This document shows, piece by piece, positions 52,414-62,230 of a stretch of DNA of 64,000 bases (position 1 is the stretch's first letter; each line of letters begins with the position of its first letter). A model generated the notes under the pieces. The model was not told the DNA's origin, did not search any database, and saw only the letters and a program-made list of their open reading frames with translations. The DNA lies in the NCBI GenBank assembly GCA_020846535.1, contig JADLDR010000107.1:1-64000 (forward strand), in the 5' to 3' direction. The translations under genes were made by a program, and so were the position numbers. This DNA is from Armatimonadota bacterium (GTDB lineage Bacteria; Armatimonadota; JADLDR01).

Positions 52414-54180
52414 TCACAACCCAGCCCTTTTGAGTTCGTCTCTCAGGGCGGGGAGGATGGGCCTCTGGTCGCGGATGTCGGCGAGAAGGGTTTCCCAGGC
52501 TTCTTTCCGGCCTGTCCTGAGATGAAGGGCGCGGACACGAACCAGGAGGTGGGCGGCCTGGGCGTAGTAATCGCGCTTTCGGCCCGATATCAGGCGGTAG
52601 ACTTCGGCCATGTAGAGGCGGATGGCTTCGGTCGGGTGGCCGGCTTCGGCGGCCTCGGCGACTTTGAGGGACAGCCCGCCCCCATACCAGCCGCCCATCC
52701 AGACGCCGTTTTGCCGGGCCTCCGCCAGCGCGTCCACGGACTCGATGGCCCGCTCGATATCGCCTTCCTGGAGGTAGATTTCGGTCAGGAGGCTATGCTG
52801 CTTCTGGTCGGCCAGGCGGGAGAGGAATTGCGGGCGAAGGTCTTCCCAGGCGTTCAGCCCTGCGGCGATTTCCCGAATCTCGGTGTAGCGGGAGAGGACG
52901 GGCTGGCTCCCAAAAAGCCGCTCGGCCAGAGCGAGAGCTTCCTTGAGGTTGCCGCTTTCTTTGGAACGGTCTTTCAGCCACACCAGAAAGTCGAGCTGCG
53001 GGCTGGTGTTGAGGCGATCTCGCACCAGGCTTTCCGCCGGGCCGCTGTAACCGGCCTCCACAAAAAGGTTCGCCAGGCCGAGAATCTGAGTGTCATACGA
53101 ATCTTCCGATTCCACCACGGCCTCTTCGATGCGGCCCAGCTTCAGGAGGCGCTCCACCAGTTCGAAAATGCGCCCGGTCTCGCGGCAGATGTTGAGGTAG
53201 GATTCGTCATCGATGCTGTCTTGCAGGAGCGCCAGGAGCATGGCTCCCCAGGCTGTCCGGCGCTCCCCGTCATCCTCCTTGCCGGAGGCGGAAAGCTGCG
53301 CCTCCACCCACTGAACCACCTGGGCGCGAGCTTCCCGCGTGGCCCCTTCGGAGATCATCGCCGGGATCGCCTGGCCGTAGCCGCCGTAATCGGCTCCGCT
53401 CCGGTAGATATCGAACAGAGCCTTCAGGACGCCCAGTTGATCGCTCGGCGCGTCGGAAGCCGTCAGGCATCGCCCCAGTCCTTCGGCGCAGGAGTCGAGC
53501 GTCTCGGTCAGGATGTCGCTGTCGTATTCGAGATCATCCATAAACTCGATGATCTCATCGGCCACGCTTTTGTAGATGACAGCGGCGTTCTGCCAGGCGG
53601 CGGCGTTGAAATGAGCGTCCGCGGTTTCAAGCAGAGCGTTCAATCCTTCGAACGCTTCGCCGCCCGCGTCCCAGTCGTCTTCATATTCGTCTTCATAGCG
53701 GTGGCTGGTGAGAAGGCTTTTCGCCTGCTTGCGGATAGCTTTGGCGTCCACCGGCCCGGAAGGCCCCTGCGCGACGATGCGGGGGACTTCCAGGAGTTTT
53801 TCCAGGTCGGGGTGGCGGTCGAGCATCTTGAGGATGAGGGAGACCAGGTCTTCGCGGGAAAGGGCTTCCAGCACGGAGGCGGCGCTCTCCTCCGGGACGA
53901 CCGCATCGGGGTTGTGAATCCAGAAAAGAAGAAGGGCGGCCACATGCTTGCAGTTGCCCCCCAGGTAGCAGGAGCAGTTGTCCGAGATGATGCCCTGGGG
54001 CCCCAGGGTGACCGACACGCGGTACGGCTCGGCCTCCGAGCCGTAGCACTGCCCCTTGAGGACGGCCCCTTGAAGGCGCACATTGATGATATGTTCGTCC
54101 AGAAAGTAGGCGTGCCCTCTGTCGAACGACGCCACGCCGACCCACTGGCGGATATCGGCCTCGCCGATGCTGGGAATCAT
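52414..54180 (-). CDS. SWIM zinc-finger protein with helical repeats
   Basis: A 588-residue protein. Residues 1-100 hold a SWIM module: WVGVASFDRGHAYFLDEHIINV, VSVTLGPQGIISDNCSCYLGGNCKHVAALLLFW (CxCx5CxH). An acidic stretch (YEDEYEDDWDAGG) leads into about 400 residues of TPR-like helices (SGNLKEALALAERLFGSQP, HSLLTEIYLQEGDIERAIESVDALAEA). SWIM domains bind DNA or protein; bacterial members often accompany SNF2 helicases, but none is present here. AGGAG lies 7 nt before the ATG. It directly follows a zinc-ribbon gene by 19 bp. Confidence 0.88.
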   Translation of the reverse strand: MIPSIGEADIRQWVGVASFDRGHAYFLDEHIINVRLQGAVLKGQCYGSEAEPYRVSVTLGPQGIISDNCSCYLGGNCKHVAALLLFWIHNPDAVVPEESAASVLEALSREDLVSLILKMLDRHPDLEKLLEVPRIVAQGPSGPVDAKAIRKQAKSLLTSHRYEDEYEDDWDAGGEAFEGLNALLETADAHFNAAAWQNAAVIYKSVADEIIEFMDDLEYDSDILTETLDSCAEGLGRCLTASDAPSDQLGVLKALFDIYRSGADYGGYGQAIPAMISEGATREARAQVVQWVEAQLSASGKEDDGERRTAWGAMLLALLQDSIDDESYLNICRETGRIFELVERLLKLGRIEEAVVESEDSYDTQILGLANLFVEAGYSGPAESLVRDRLNTSPQLDFLVWLKDRSKESGNLKEALALAERLFGSQPVLSRYTEIREIAAGLNAWEDLRPQFLSRLADQKQHSLLTEIYLQEGDIERAIESVDALAEARQNGVWMGGWYGGGLSLKVAEAAEAGHPTEAIRLYMAEVYRLISGRKRDYYAQAAHLLVRVRALHLRTGRKEAWETLLADIRDQRPILPALRDELKRAGL

Positions 54181-54199
54181 GTCCGCGCTCCTGCCGGGC

Positions 54200-54379
54200 C
54201 TATTCGCTGTAGCCGCAGTTTTCGCACCGGAAGCACATCTCGCCCTCGATCAGGATCGGGTCTTCCATCCCGCAGATCGGGCAAGACTCTCCCTCTTCGG
54301 AAACTTCCGCCCCGCAGCATTCGGTGATCATGGCGGGCGTTTCTTCCATCACATTCTGGCAAATCGGACACTCGAACAT
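54200..54379 (-). CDS. 59-residue zinc-ribbon protein
   Basis: A short gene encoding MFECPICQNVMEETPAMITE, then CCGAEVSEEGESCPICGMED and PILIEGEMCFRCENCGYSE. Its cysteine pairs C4-C7, C21-C22, C33-C36 and C52-C55 suggest two zinc ribbons. AGGAG lies 10 nt before the ATG, and the stop TAG is 19 bp before the SWIM gene, so the two are likely cotranscribed. A longer frame on the same strand (54177-54371) is out of register and Arg-rich, and is not real. Function unknown; an adaptor for the SWIM protein is possible. Confidence 0.85.
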   Translation of the reverse strand: MFECPICQNVMEETPAMITECCGAEVSEEGESCPICGMEDPILIEGEMCFRCENCGYSE

Positions 54380-54416
54380 CCTTCCAGGACTCCTTCCGGG
54401 TTGAGGTTATGTTTTA

Positions 54417-55268
54417 TTATTTCCCGAACACCGCGCTTCCCAAACTTTTGCCGTCGGTGATAATGGCCCGCACGTTCGGGGCGATCTTGCGGGCGTATTC
54501 GTACTGGATCAATTTCTGGTTGACCGCCAGGGCGTTGGCCTTGAGGCGGAGCGCCCTGGCCTCCCCTTCGGCCTCGATCACCTTCTGCTGCTTCTCCAGC
54601 CGCGCCCTCTCCAGCACATAGCGCATTCGTTCGGCGTCCTGTTGGGCGATCTGCTTTTGCTGGATGGCGTCGTGGTAGGCCGGGCTGAACTCCACGTTCC
54701 GCAAAAGCAGCTCATCCACCGCGATGGAGTTGGTCGCCATACTACGCCTCAGCTTCTCCTCCATCCGGTTTTCGATATCCTGACGCCTGTTGGTGTAGAC
54801 GTCGGTGACGGGATATTCGGAAACGGTCAGGCGGGTGAGGCTCCGCAGCTCCGGTCTGATTATTTTCGCGATATAATCCCTCCCTACCTTCTGGTGCAGC
54901 TTCCAGACTTCCTCCGGGACGGGACGGAACCGGACGGAGATATCCAGCTTCACCGTCTGGCCGTCTGCGGTCAGGGAGGCCAGGGAATCGTCTCCTCGGA
55001 CCTCGCCCTCCCAGTGGATGGCGCTCATGGTGTAGGTCTGGGATCGGACGTCATAGAAGGTCACCCGCTGCACGAAGGGCATCACAAAATGCAGGCCTTC
55101 CCTCAGAGAAACCTGCTGCACCCCGGATCCGATGTTGAAGATCACCCCGCGCTGCCCGGCCCCCACGATCACGAGCGAACTCTTCAGAAAGAGAAGCGTA
55201 AAAACTGCCACTACGATCATAGCGCCTGTCCAGAGGACGCGGCGGCTTTCGGAGGATGTATCGCTCAC
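54417..55268 (-). CDS. SPFH/prohibitin-family membrane protein (second of pair)
   Basis: A 283-residue protein with one N-terminal helix (VLWTGAMIVVAVFTLLFLKSSLVIV) and a Band 7 domain (VGAGQRGVIFNIGSGVQQVSLREGLHFVMPFVQRVTFYDVRSQTYTM). A long coiled coil follows (AIQQKQIAQQDAERMRYVLERARLEKQQKVIEAEGEARALRLKANAL). SPFH proteins form ring scaffolds that restrain proteases such as FtsH or organise membrane domains. The GTG start overlaps the stop of its paralogue (GTGA at 55265-55268). Confidence 0.93.
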   Translation of the reverse strand: MSDTSSESRRVLWTGAMIVVAVFTLLFLKSSLVIVGAGQRGVIFNIGSGVQQVSLREGLHFVMPFVQRVTFYDVRSQTYTMSAIHWEGEVRGDDSLASLTADGQTVKLDISVRFRPVPEEVWKLHQKVGRDYIAKIIRPELRSLTRLTVSEYPVTDVYTNRRQDIENRMEEKLRRSMATNSIAVDELLLRNVEFSPAYHDAIQQKQIAQQDAERMRYVLERARLEKQQKVIEAEGEARALRLKANALAVNQKLIQYEYARKIAPNVRAIITDGKSLGSAVFGK

Positions 55269-56218
55269 GGTGTGCCTTCTTCCATCGGACGGTTGCCTTG
55301 GGGTGGAGTCTGCGGTTCGGAGGGTGGATTGGTGAAGAGCAAATCGCCGAGGTTGAGGATGGAACGACCGTCTGTGATGATGGTCTGGGGATTGGGGGGA
55401 AGCCGCTGGATGTATTCGTACTGGATGAGCTGGGGATTCTGCATCAGGGCCTGGGCCTTCAGGCGAAGGGCCTGCGATTCGCCTTCAGCCTCGATAATCT
55501 TGCGTTCCCGCTCCCGGCGGGCCTTCTGGAGTACGAAGACCATCTGCTGCGCCTGCTGCTGTGCCACCTGTTTCTGCTCGATGGCGTTCTGGAATTCCTG
55601 GGGAAACTGGATATCGCGGAAGAGGGCTTCATCGAGGATGATGTAGCTTCTCTGGAACTTGGCGGACAGCTTTTTCGCCACCTCGTCCTGGATCATCTGC
55701 CGCCTGGAGGAATAGAGGTCGGTCACGCTGTAGCCGGAGACGATCATGCGGGCATCGCTTTGGGCTTCGGGGCGCACCACCCGGGCCACGTATTCCGGCC
55801 CGATCTCCTGGTGCAGCCGCCAGACCTGCTCCGGGTCCACATGGAACCGGACGGAAAGCTCCACATTCACGCTCAGCCCGTCGGAAGTGAGGCAGAGGAG
55901 GGCATCATTCTGCCCGACCGACCCTTCCGAGGAGACGCCGCTCATGGTGTAGGTCTGTGCCTTCACATCGTACACCCGGACGTCCTGGATCATCGGCCAG
56001 ACGAAGTGGATGCCTTCCCCCAGCTGGGTCTGCTGGACGCCGGTGAATCTGGAGAAGAGAACGGCCCTCTCCCCGGCTCCGACCATCACCACCGACTTGA
56101 AGAGTACATAGACGACCAGAAAAATGATGACCGCCGGAACCGCCGCGCCGCCGAAGGGAAGACGGGCGCGCACGCGGTTTCGCAAATCGATCACCGGCTC
56201 ACCGGAAGGACGCCGCAT
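55265..56218 (-). CDS. SPFH/prohibitin-family membrane protein (first of pair)
   Basis: A 317-residue paralogue of the neighbouring SPFH protein with the same layout. It has one helix (PAVIIFLVVYVLFKSVVMVGAG), the Band 7 segment VLFSRFTGVQQTQLGEGIHFVWPMIQDVRVYDVKAQTYTMSG and a coiled coil rich in Gln (QKQVAQQQAQQMVFVLQKARRERERKIIEAEGESQ). Its tail is Pro-rich (TNPPSEPQTPPQGN). AAGGAGG lies 8 nt before the ATG. A hetero-oligomeric ring like HflK/HflC is likely, though no hflB neighbour is seen. Only 100 bp separate it from archease; that gap includes a CCTCGGGCTTCGGGGGG hairpin. Confidence 0.93.
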   Translation of the reverse strand: MRRPSGEPVIDLRNRVRARLPFGGAAVPAVIIFLVVYVLFKSVVMVGAGERAVLFSRFTGVQQTQLGEGIHFVWPMIQDVRVYDVKAQTYTMSGVSSEGSVGQNDALLCLTSDGLSVNVELSVRFHVDPEQVWRLHQEIGPEYVARVVRPEAQSDARMIVSGYSVTDLYSSRRQMIQDEVAKKLSAKFQRSYIILDEALFRDIQFPQEFQNAIEQKQVAQQQAQQMVFVLQKARRERERKIIEAEGESQALRLKAQALMQNPQLIQYEYIQRLPPNPQTIITDGRSILNLGDLLFTNPPSEPQTPPQGNRPMEEGTP

Positions 56219-56318
56219 CAGGTGTGCCTCCTTGAATGGGGATCGCGTATACCCCCGGCCCCTCGGGCTTCGGGGGGCTTAGATGGTGCGGATAATGGGT
56301 GACGGTTTGCGCCGGACT

Positions 56319-56729
56319 CTATACATCCACGATGACTTCCGCAAGCCAGCCGTCCGGGAGGGGCTGGATCTTGAGGCCGTGGTAGGTGACGGCTTTTACT
56401 TCGGCCCCTGTCCATTCGATTCCTTCCAGAGGGCGTCCGGAGGCTTCGGCTTTCAGATGAGTCTCGCCGATCTCGGTGATCTTGAAATCGAGCAAGAGGC
56501 ATCGCTCGGTTTCGAAAAGAAAGATGAGTTCGCTCAGCCAGGCGACCAGCAGGGCTTCCCGGTCGGGAGCTGAAACCTCCACCGGAAAGGCGGCAAGGGC
56601 CTGGTAGCGGGGCAGGTCGGCCATCATCGAAAACATGGCATGGGCGCATGTCTCGAAAAGGCCCTTCAAATCATCGCCCCAGGCCCGGATTCCCTTATCG
56701 GCGGTATGGTCGAATATCTCGAAGGTCAT
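56319..56729 (-). CDS. Archease
   Basis: A 136-residue archease, the small protein that assists the RtcB RNA ligase (guanylylation and NTP specificity) in RNA repair or tRNA splicing. Motifs are FEIFDHTADKGIRAWG, LFETCAHAMFSMM, ALLVAWLSELIFLFETERCLLLDF and VKAVTYHGLKIQ. The start overlaps the gyrA stop (ATGA at 56726-56729), so it is coupled to gyrase. No rtcB lies in the window. Confidence 0.93.
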   Translation of the reverse strand: MTFEIFDHTADKGIRAWGDDLKGLFETCAHAMFSMMADLPRYQALAAFPVEVSAPDREALLVAWLSELIFLFETERCLLLDFKITEIGETHLKAEASGRPLEGIEWTGAEVKAVTYHGLKIQPLPDGWLAEVIVDV

Positions 56730-59230
56730 GCTTCCCTGTTATCGGCTTCAGCCTCTTCGCCGACGCCGTTGCTGTCGGCTTTGCGGACGATGCGCTCGAT
56801 GGTGGTCACCTGGTCGCCGTCATCGAGATTGATGAGCTTGACGCCCTGGGTGGCCCGGCCCGCGCTGCGGATTTCGGCCACCCGCAGCTTCAGCCCGATC
56901 CCGTTGGCGGTGAGGAGCAGCACCCGGTCTTCCTTATCGACCACCTTGGCATCGATGACATCGCCGGTCCGGTCGGTGATGTTCATGGTCTGGATGCCGC
57001 GCCCGCCCCGACCCTGGGGGCGGTATTCCTTGAGCGGGGTGCGCTTGCCCAGGCCGTTCTCGGCGGCCACCAGAAGGTCGCTCTTGTCGCGGGCGATGTC
57101 CATGCTGACCACCGCATCCCCGTTCTGGAGAACGATGCCGCGCACGCCCCCGGAGGCCCGGCCCGCGTTTCGCAAGTCCTCTTCGGTGAAACGGATCGCC
57201 ATTCCTTTCCGGGTCACCATGATGATGTCGTTCTTGCCGCTGGTGTGCGTGGCCCAGCGCAACTCGTCGCCGTCCTCGATGTCGAAGGCTTTGATGCCGT
57301 TGCTGCGGATGTGCTCGAACTCTTCCAGGGCCGTTTTCTTGATCTCGCCCCGGGCGGTCGCCATCACCAGGAAGCCCTTTTCGCCCATATCGCGGATCGG
57401 CACGGTGGCGGTGATCTGCTCTCCGGGCTCCACCGAAAGGAGGTTGATGATGGCCGTTCCCATCGCCGTCCGGCTGGCCTGGGGCACTTCGTAGGCCCGC
57501 ATCCGGTAAATCTTCCCCTTGTCGGTGAAGAAGAGGATATAGTGATGGGTGGTAGCGACGAACATCAGCCGCACCATGTCCTCTTCTTTGGTGTTGGCGG
57601 CGATCACCCCGCGCCCGCCGCGCCGCTGGCTCCGGTAGGCATCGATGGGAACGCGCTTGATATAGCCATCCCGGGTAATGGTGATGATCATCTCCTCTTC
57701 GGGAATGACATCCTCTTCCCCGATTTCCTCAGCCTCTTTGGGAACGATGCGGGTGCGCCGCGTATCGGCCAGTTTCTCCTTCAGGGCCTTCAACTCCTGC
57801 TTGATGATCGCCCGAACTCTCCGTTCATCGGAAAGGATCTCCTCCAGGGAGGCGATCAGGCGCAGGAGATTGCGGTATTCCTCCTCCAATTTCTGCTGCT
57901 CCAGGCCGACAAGCTGGCGGAGGAGCATATTCAGGATGGCCTCCGCCTGGATCTGGGTCAGCCCGAAACGGGTCATGAGGGCTGTGCGGGCGATCTCGGT
58001 GGTGCGCGACTCGCGGATGATCCGCACCACTTCGTCCAGGAACTTGAGGGCCACCAGCAGCCCCTCGACGATGTGCGCCCGGTGCCGGGCCTTCTCCAGA
58101 TCGAAGCGCGTCCTGCGGGTGATGATCTCGATCCGATGCTGGATATAATTGTGAATAACCTGCGGCAATCTCAGCACCCGCGGCTGCCCGTCCACCAGGG
58201 CCAGGGTGATCACCCCGAAGGTCAGACGCAAGGGCGTGTGCTTCAACAGATAATTCAAAACTTTTTTGGGGTAGGCGTCCCGCTTCAGTTCGATGACCAC
58301 GCGCATCCCGGTGTGGTCGCTCTGTTCCTGGATATCGCTGATGCCATCCACCTTGCGCTGTTTCACCAGGTCGGCGATCTGCTCGATGAGGCGGGCCTTG
58401 TTGACCTGATAGGGCAGTTCGGTGATGATGATGGCCGATTTGCCGCCCTCAATCGGCTCGATGATGGCCTTCGCCTGCATGACGATCTGGCCGCGCCCGG
58501 TCTCGTATGCCTGGCGGATGCCTTTGGTTCCCAAAATCATTCCTGCGGTCGGGAAATCCGGCCCGGGCAAAAACTGCATCAGTTTCGCCACCGCCTCAGA
58601 GATGGGCATATCCATCAGTTCGGGGTGGTCGATCTGGTAGGCGGTGGCGTCGATCAATTCACCCAGATTATGAGGGGGGATGTTGGTCGCCATTCCGACC
58701 GCGATACCGGAACAGCCGTTCGCCAGCAGGTTCGGCAGGCGGGCCGGGAGGACCACCGGCTCGGTGCGGGTCTGGTCGTAGTTGGGGACATAATCCACCG
58801 TGTTCTTATCGATATCGGCCAGCATCTCCACCGCAAACGGGGACATGCGGACTTCGGTATAGCGCATGGCCGCCGGAGGGTCCCCGTCCACCGATCCGAA
58901 GTTGCCCTGCCCTTCGATAAGGGGACAGCGAGCGTTGAAATCCTGAACCATGCGAACGATGGTGGGATAGATGACCTGCTCGCCGTGAGGATGGTAGTTG
59001 CCCGATGTGTCGCCTGCGATCTTCGCGGACTTGCGGTGCTGGGAGCCGGGGGTCAGGTTCAAGTCGTCCATGGCGATCAGGATGCGTCTCTGAACCGGCT
59101 TCAGCCCGTCCCGAACGTCAGGAAGCGCCCGCGCAATGATCACGCTCATTGCGTAATTCATATAGGATCGCTTCATTTCATCTTCGATGTTGACCGCGAT
59201 TACCTCTCTCGCTATCGGATTTTCATTCAC
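56726..59230 (-). CDS. gyrA: DNA gyrase subunit A
   Basis: An 834-residue type IIA topoisomerase subunit that breaks and rejoins DNA. The catalytic Tyr124 is in [12 protein letters not shown]. GyrA rather than ParC is indicated by the C-terminal GyrA-box QRRGGRGV and six pinwheel repeats ([34 protein letters not shown] and others). The quinolone pocket differs from the common HPHGDSxxYD: it reads [10 protein letters not shown] (80-89), with Gln85 and Pro89 at the positions of E. coli S83 and D87. AGGAGA lies about 11 nt before the ATG. It is the promoter-proximal gene of the archease/SPFH run. Confidence 0.97.
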   Translation of the reverse strand: MNENPIAREVIAVNIEDEMKRSYMNYAMSVIIARALPDVRDGLKPVQRRILIAMDDLNLTPGSQHRKSAKIAGDTSGNYHPHGEQVIYPTIVRMVQDFNARCPLIEGQGNFGSVDGDPPAAMRYTEVRMSPFAVEMLADIDKNTVDYVPNYDQTRTEPVVLPARLPNLLANGCSGIAVGMATNIPPHNLGELIDATAYQIDHPELMDMPISEAVAKLMQFLPGPDFPTAGMILGTKGIRQAYETGRGQIVMQAKAIIEPIEGGKSAIIITELPYQVNKARLIEQIADLVKQRKVDGISDIQEQSDHTGMRVVIELKRDAYPKKVLNYLLKHTPLRLTFGVITLALVDGQPRVLRLPQVIHNYIQHRIEIITRRTRFDLEKARHRAHIVEGLLVALKFLDEVVRIIRESRTTEIARTALMTRFGLTQIQAEAILNMLLRQLVGLEQQKLEEEYRNLLRLIASLEEILSDERRVRAIIKQELKALKEKLADTRRTRIVPKEAEEIGEEDVIPEEEMIITITRDGYIKRVPIDAYRSQRRGGRGVIAANTKEEDMVRLMFVATTHHYILFFTDKGKIYRMRAYEVPQASRTAMGTAIINLLSVEPGEQITATVPIRDMGEKGFLVMATARGEIKKTALEEFEHIRSNGIKAFDIEDGDELRWATHTSGKNDIIMVTRKGMAIRFTEEDLRNAGRASGGVRGIVLQNGDAVVSMDIARDKSDLLVAAENGLGKRTPLKEYRPQGRGGRGIQTMNITDRTGDVIDAKVVDKEDRVLLLTANGIGLKLRVAEIRSAGRATQGVKLINLDDGDQVTTIERIVRKADSNGVGEEAEADNREA

Positions 59231-59373
59231 GTTCTCGTCTCCTGTCTGCTTTGTCGAACCGCCCGCGCCGATACCGTCTTCTTTGCTCCATCATCCCTAC
59301 CGATCCCATCGCAGGCTCCCAGCCCGATTCCATAGCGCGTTTTTTCGCCATTTTTGAGTGTTTTATCTTATAT

Positions 59374-59403
59374 ATTATACACCTTAAAAAGCCTGTTTGT
59401 CAA
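59374..59403 (-). promoter_or_regulatory. Consensus promoter of gyrA
   Basis: On the minus strand TTGACA (59398-59403), an 18-bp spacer and TATAAT (59374-59379) lie in AT-rich DNA. They give a leader of about 137 nt before the gyrA start, long enough for supercoiling-sensitive or RNA-level control. Confidence 0.85.
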
Positions 59404-59710
59404 CGAAATTGTGGAGCCGAAAGGGGATTTATAGGGGCGTTCAGGGTAGTATATATGGACACTTCCATATCTTGAGGGGCTAAATATTCCAAATATTGTG
59501 ACTATTGAGAGACAGAGGCGGGCCGGTGTGGGAAGATGGCCGCCGGACCGATCAGGCCGTTTTGAAATGGCTGAGTAATGCGTAAAATAGACGCCTATGA
59601 GGAAGCAACAGAGTGAGTTCAGTCGGTTCAAAATCTGTCAGCACCCTATCCCCCGGCCCTGCTGATGCCCCACAAAGGAATTCCCTTCCCCTCCCGCGAA
59701 TGAATGCGAA
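59404..59710. other. Intergenic region upstream of the propeller sensor
   Basis: A 307-bp stretch between the gyrA promoter and the next gene. It is mixed in composition, with AT-rich segments near 59445-59500. No open frame with a ribosome site, RNA gene or recognised riboswitch is seen; it should contain the promoter of the 59711 gene, which I could not place. Confidence 0.5.
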
Positions 59711-62230
59711 ATGACGCTTCCTCGTTGGATAATCAAACACGGGCCTCTTTTCTTTCTGGCTGTCTGCTGGCTGGCGCAGGAGGCGGCCTATCCCGCCGAT
59801 ATGATGGTCGCCCGCTGGCGCACCTTTACGGCCCGCGACTGGCTGGGGCCGCAAACCTCTGTTCGGGCGCTGCATGAGGATAAAGCGGGGCGGCTGTGGG
59901 CTGGCACTGCCGGCGGCCTCCTCTGCTACGACGGCCTGGGCTGGCGGCGCTTTACCCCGCAGAACAGTAAACTCCCTTACCCGGTCGTGCTGAGCATAGC
60001 GGAATCTCAGGACGGCGTTCTGTGGATCGGGACGGGGCGGCCCGGAGCCGGGGAGGAAGGCGGTCTTTGCCGCCTGGACCCGGCAGGCCGATGGAGCGTT
60101 CCGGAAGGCCCGCCGAGGAAGAAGCTGGGGGAGGTGATGTCCCTCCTTGCCGCCCGGGATGGCAGGCTCTGGGTAGGAACGCGCCGGAACGGGCTGTTCA
60201 CCTACGAGCCTGCAAAGCAGCAGTGGACACTGATCGATGGCCTTCAGCCGGGAGAGGGGTCGGCCTATGAGGTGACGGTTCTGGCCGAAAGCGGGCAGGG
60301 AATCTGGGCGGGAACCACCGGCCCCGCGAAGTGCTTTCCGGCTGCCGGACAGCCCCGGTCGTTTACTCGCCCGGAATCGGTTTCCGCGATGGCGCACGAT
60401 CGGGATGGCCGCCTCTGGCTGGCAACCCGGGTCGGGGAGCTTTACCATATATCCGGCGGACGTCCGGTTCGGCATCCCGGCCTTCTGCCCGCCCGGATCG
60501 TGGAAGGGGCCGGGGAGATTTTCGCCCTTTACGCCGATGTGTCAGGCCGTCTCTGGCTTGCGACCGCGCAGGGGGTGTCGGTTTATGACCCGACAGCGCA
60601 ATCGCTGCGGGCCTGGTGGACGGAGGCGAACAGCGGCCTGCCTTCCAGCCCGGTGCGGTGCGTTCTTCAGAAGCGAGACGGGTCGCTCTGGTTCGGGACC
60701 GACCGGGGGATCGGGGTCTGCGATTTCCGGTCCGCCGGATGGCAGCGTTTCGCCCGGCGGCAGGGCATCCTGATCAATGAGAAAATCACGGCCATCGCCC
60801 GCCGCTCCGACGGGACGCTTCTGATGGCAGGCGACCGCGGGGTGGATACCTACCACCCGACCCAAAACCGCTGGCAGTCCGTCCGGCCCGATGCGGGCGG
60901 CTGGAACGACCGGATCGATCAGATCGCGGAAACGGGCGACGGAACGGTCTGGTTTATCTCCCCTTATCAGGTCTTTGCCTGGAAAGGGAGTCGCTGGCGC
61001 TCCTATTGGGCCGGGCCGGGCGGCCTGACCGACGCCAGCCGCTCCGGGATGGTTCAGGAGTCTATCGGTCTGGCCTGGGGGCAGGCCGTGCAAGGAAAGC
61101 TCTGGCTGGGCGCTCAGACCGGAGGGATCTTTTCCTACGACCCCGCTACCCGCCGGTGGGAACGCCTACCTTTCAGCGACGCCCGCGAAATGCGGTCAGC
61201 TTTCGTCCGGACGGCGCTGAGGTGCAAGGACGGCTCCTGGTGGTTTGCCGCTGTCCTCCCGGGGCCGGTGGGCGCGCTCCTGCGTTACGACCCGGCCTCC
61301 GGCAAATGGAATACCCACACCCGCCAGAGCATTCGCCCTGAAAGAACGCAGGGAATCCCTTTCGATCCCGACTGGACTCCGACCGGCCCCTTATACGAAT
61401 CTCCTGACGGCACCCTGTGGGCAGGCGCTCGCGACGGACTGCTGCGCTATGACGGCCATATCTGGCGCTTTGTAGCCGTATCCGCCGGGCCGGATGGCAA
61501 ACGTGCAGGCGAGATCCGGGCCATCGCTGCCGATAGCGAAGGCAGGCTCTGGGTGGGAACCGAAGAGGGCATCGTTATCCTGCGGGGCGAGGAATCGCAG
61601 CATCTTACCGAAGAGGACGGCCTGCCCGGTCAGGATATCCGGGCGATCCGCGTTGCCGAAGGGTCTGTCTGGATCGCCGGAGAAGGCGGCGTCAGCCGTT
61701 TTAGGACTGAGCCTGTCGTCCCGGAAACTTACCTGGCGGACGGCAGGGGGGAGGTTCTCTGCGCGGCACCCAGCCGGACGCGCCTCTATACATCGTATGA
61801 ATCCGTTCCGGGCCGAATCGCCGTTATCCTGAGCCGCCTGCGCCTGTGGCCTGTGGAAAGCGCGGATGAGGCCCCTCTCAGGGTGGAATCCACTTTCCAA
61901 CTGCGGGCCTTCGCCGCCAATCCCTGGTATACGGAGGAGCCGGATAGCTTCTGGCACTCCTGGCAAATCGATAACGCCCCCTGGACGCCCGAATCGAAAG
62001 ATCCCTTTTATACCTTCCGCAATATCGCCGGCGGCGCTCATTCTATCCGGGTCCGCGCCCGGAACCGCTGGCTGAACGTGGACGCCACCCCTGCGGAGCG
62101 CCGGGTGCAGGTGGGAGGGGCAAGAGGGCCGCTCTGGGGAGCCGGTATTCTGGCCCTCCTAGGATGGGGGCTGGCGGGCTATCTCTGGCGGGCGAGGCGA
62201 AAAGGAGCGAAGGGCCGGGCTAGGGGATGA
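59711..62230 (+). CDS. Two-component-type propeller sensor lacking a kinase domain
   Basis: An 839-residue protein. A signal-anchor (IIKHGPLFFLAVCWLAQEAAYPA) is followed by two seven-bladed Reg_prop propellers built of repeats such as LHEDKAGRLWAGTAGGLLCYDG, AARDGRLWVGTRRNGLFTYEP, YESPDGTLWAGARDGLLRYDG and IAADSEGRLWVGTEEGIVILRG. A Y_Y_Y domain (FAANPWYTEEPDSFWHSWQIDNAPW) and one C-terminal helix (GAGILALLGWGLAGYLWRARRKG) follow. In Bacteroides hybrid sensors this layout detects glycans and continues into a histidine kinase; here it stops 10 residues after the helix. It overlaps uspA tail-to-tail by 11 bp. Confidence 0.88.
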   Translation: MTLPRWIIKHGPLFFLAVCWLAQEAAYPADMMVARWRTFTARDWLGPQTSVRALHEDKAGRLWAGTAGGLLCYDGLGWRRFTPQNSKLPYPVVLSIAESQDGVLWIGTGRPGAGEEGGLCRLDPAGRWSVPEGPPRKKLGEVMSLLAARDGRLWVGTRRNGLFTYEPAKQQWTLIDGLQPGEGSAYEVTVLAESGQGIWAGTTGPAKCFPAAGQPRSFTRPESVSAMAHDRDGRLWLATRVGELYHISGGRPVRHPGLLPARIVEGAGEIFALYADVSGRLWLATAQGVSVYDPTAQSLRAWWTEANSGLPSSPVRCVLQKRDGSLWFGTDRGIGVCDFRSAGWQRFARRQGILINEKITAIARRSDGTLLMAGDRGVDTYHPTQNRWQSVRPDAGGWNDRIDQIAETGDGTVWFISPYQVFAWKGSRWRSYWAGPGGLTDASRSGMVQESIGLAWGQAVQGKLWLGAQTGGIFSYDPATRRWERLPFSDAREMRSAFVRTALRCKDGSWWFAAVLPGPVGALLRYDPASGKWNTHTRQSIRPERTQGIPFDPDWTPTGPLYESPDGTLWAGARDGLLRYDGHIWRFVAVSAGPDGKRAGEIRAIAADSEGRLWVGTEEGIVILRGEESQHLTEEDGLPGQDIRAIRVAEGSVWIAGEGGVSRFRTEPVVPETYLADGRGEVLCAAPSRTRLYTSYESVPGRIAVILSRLRLWPVESADEAPLRVESTFQLRAFAANPWYTEEPDSFWHSWQIDNAPWTPESKDPFYTFRNIAGGAHSIRVRARNRWLNVDATPAERRVQVGGARGPLWGAGILALLGWGLAGYLWRARRKGAKGRARG

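Noticed and set aside
56648-59335. 895-codon plus-strand frame opposite gyrA
   Set aside because: Antisense shadow of an unmistakable GyrA.
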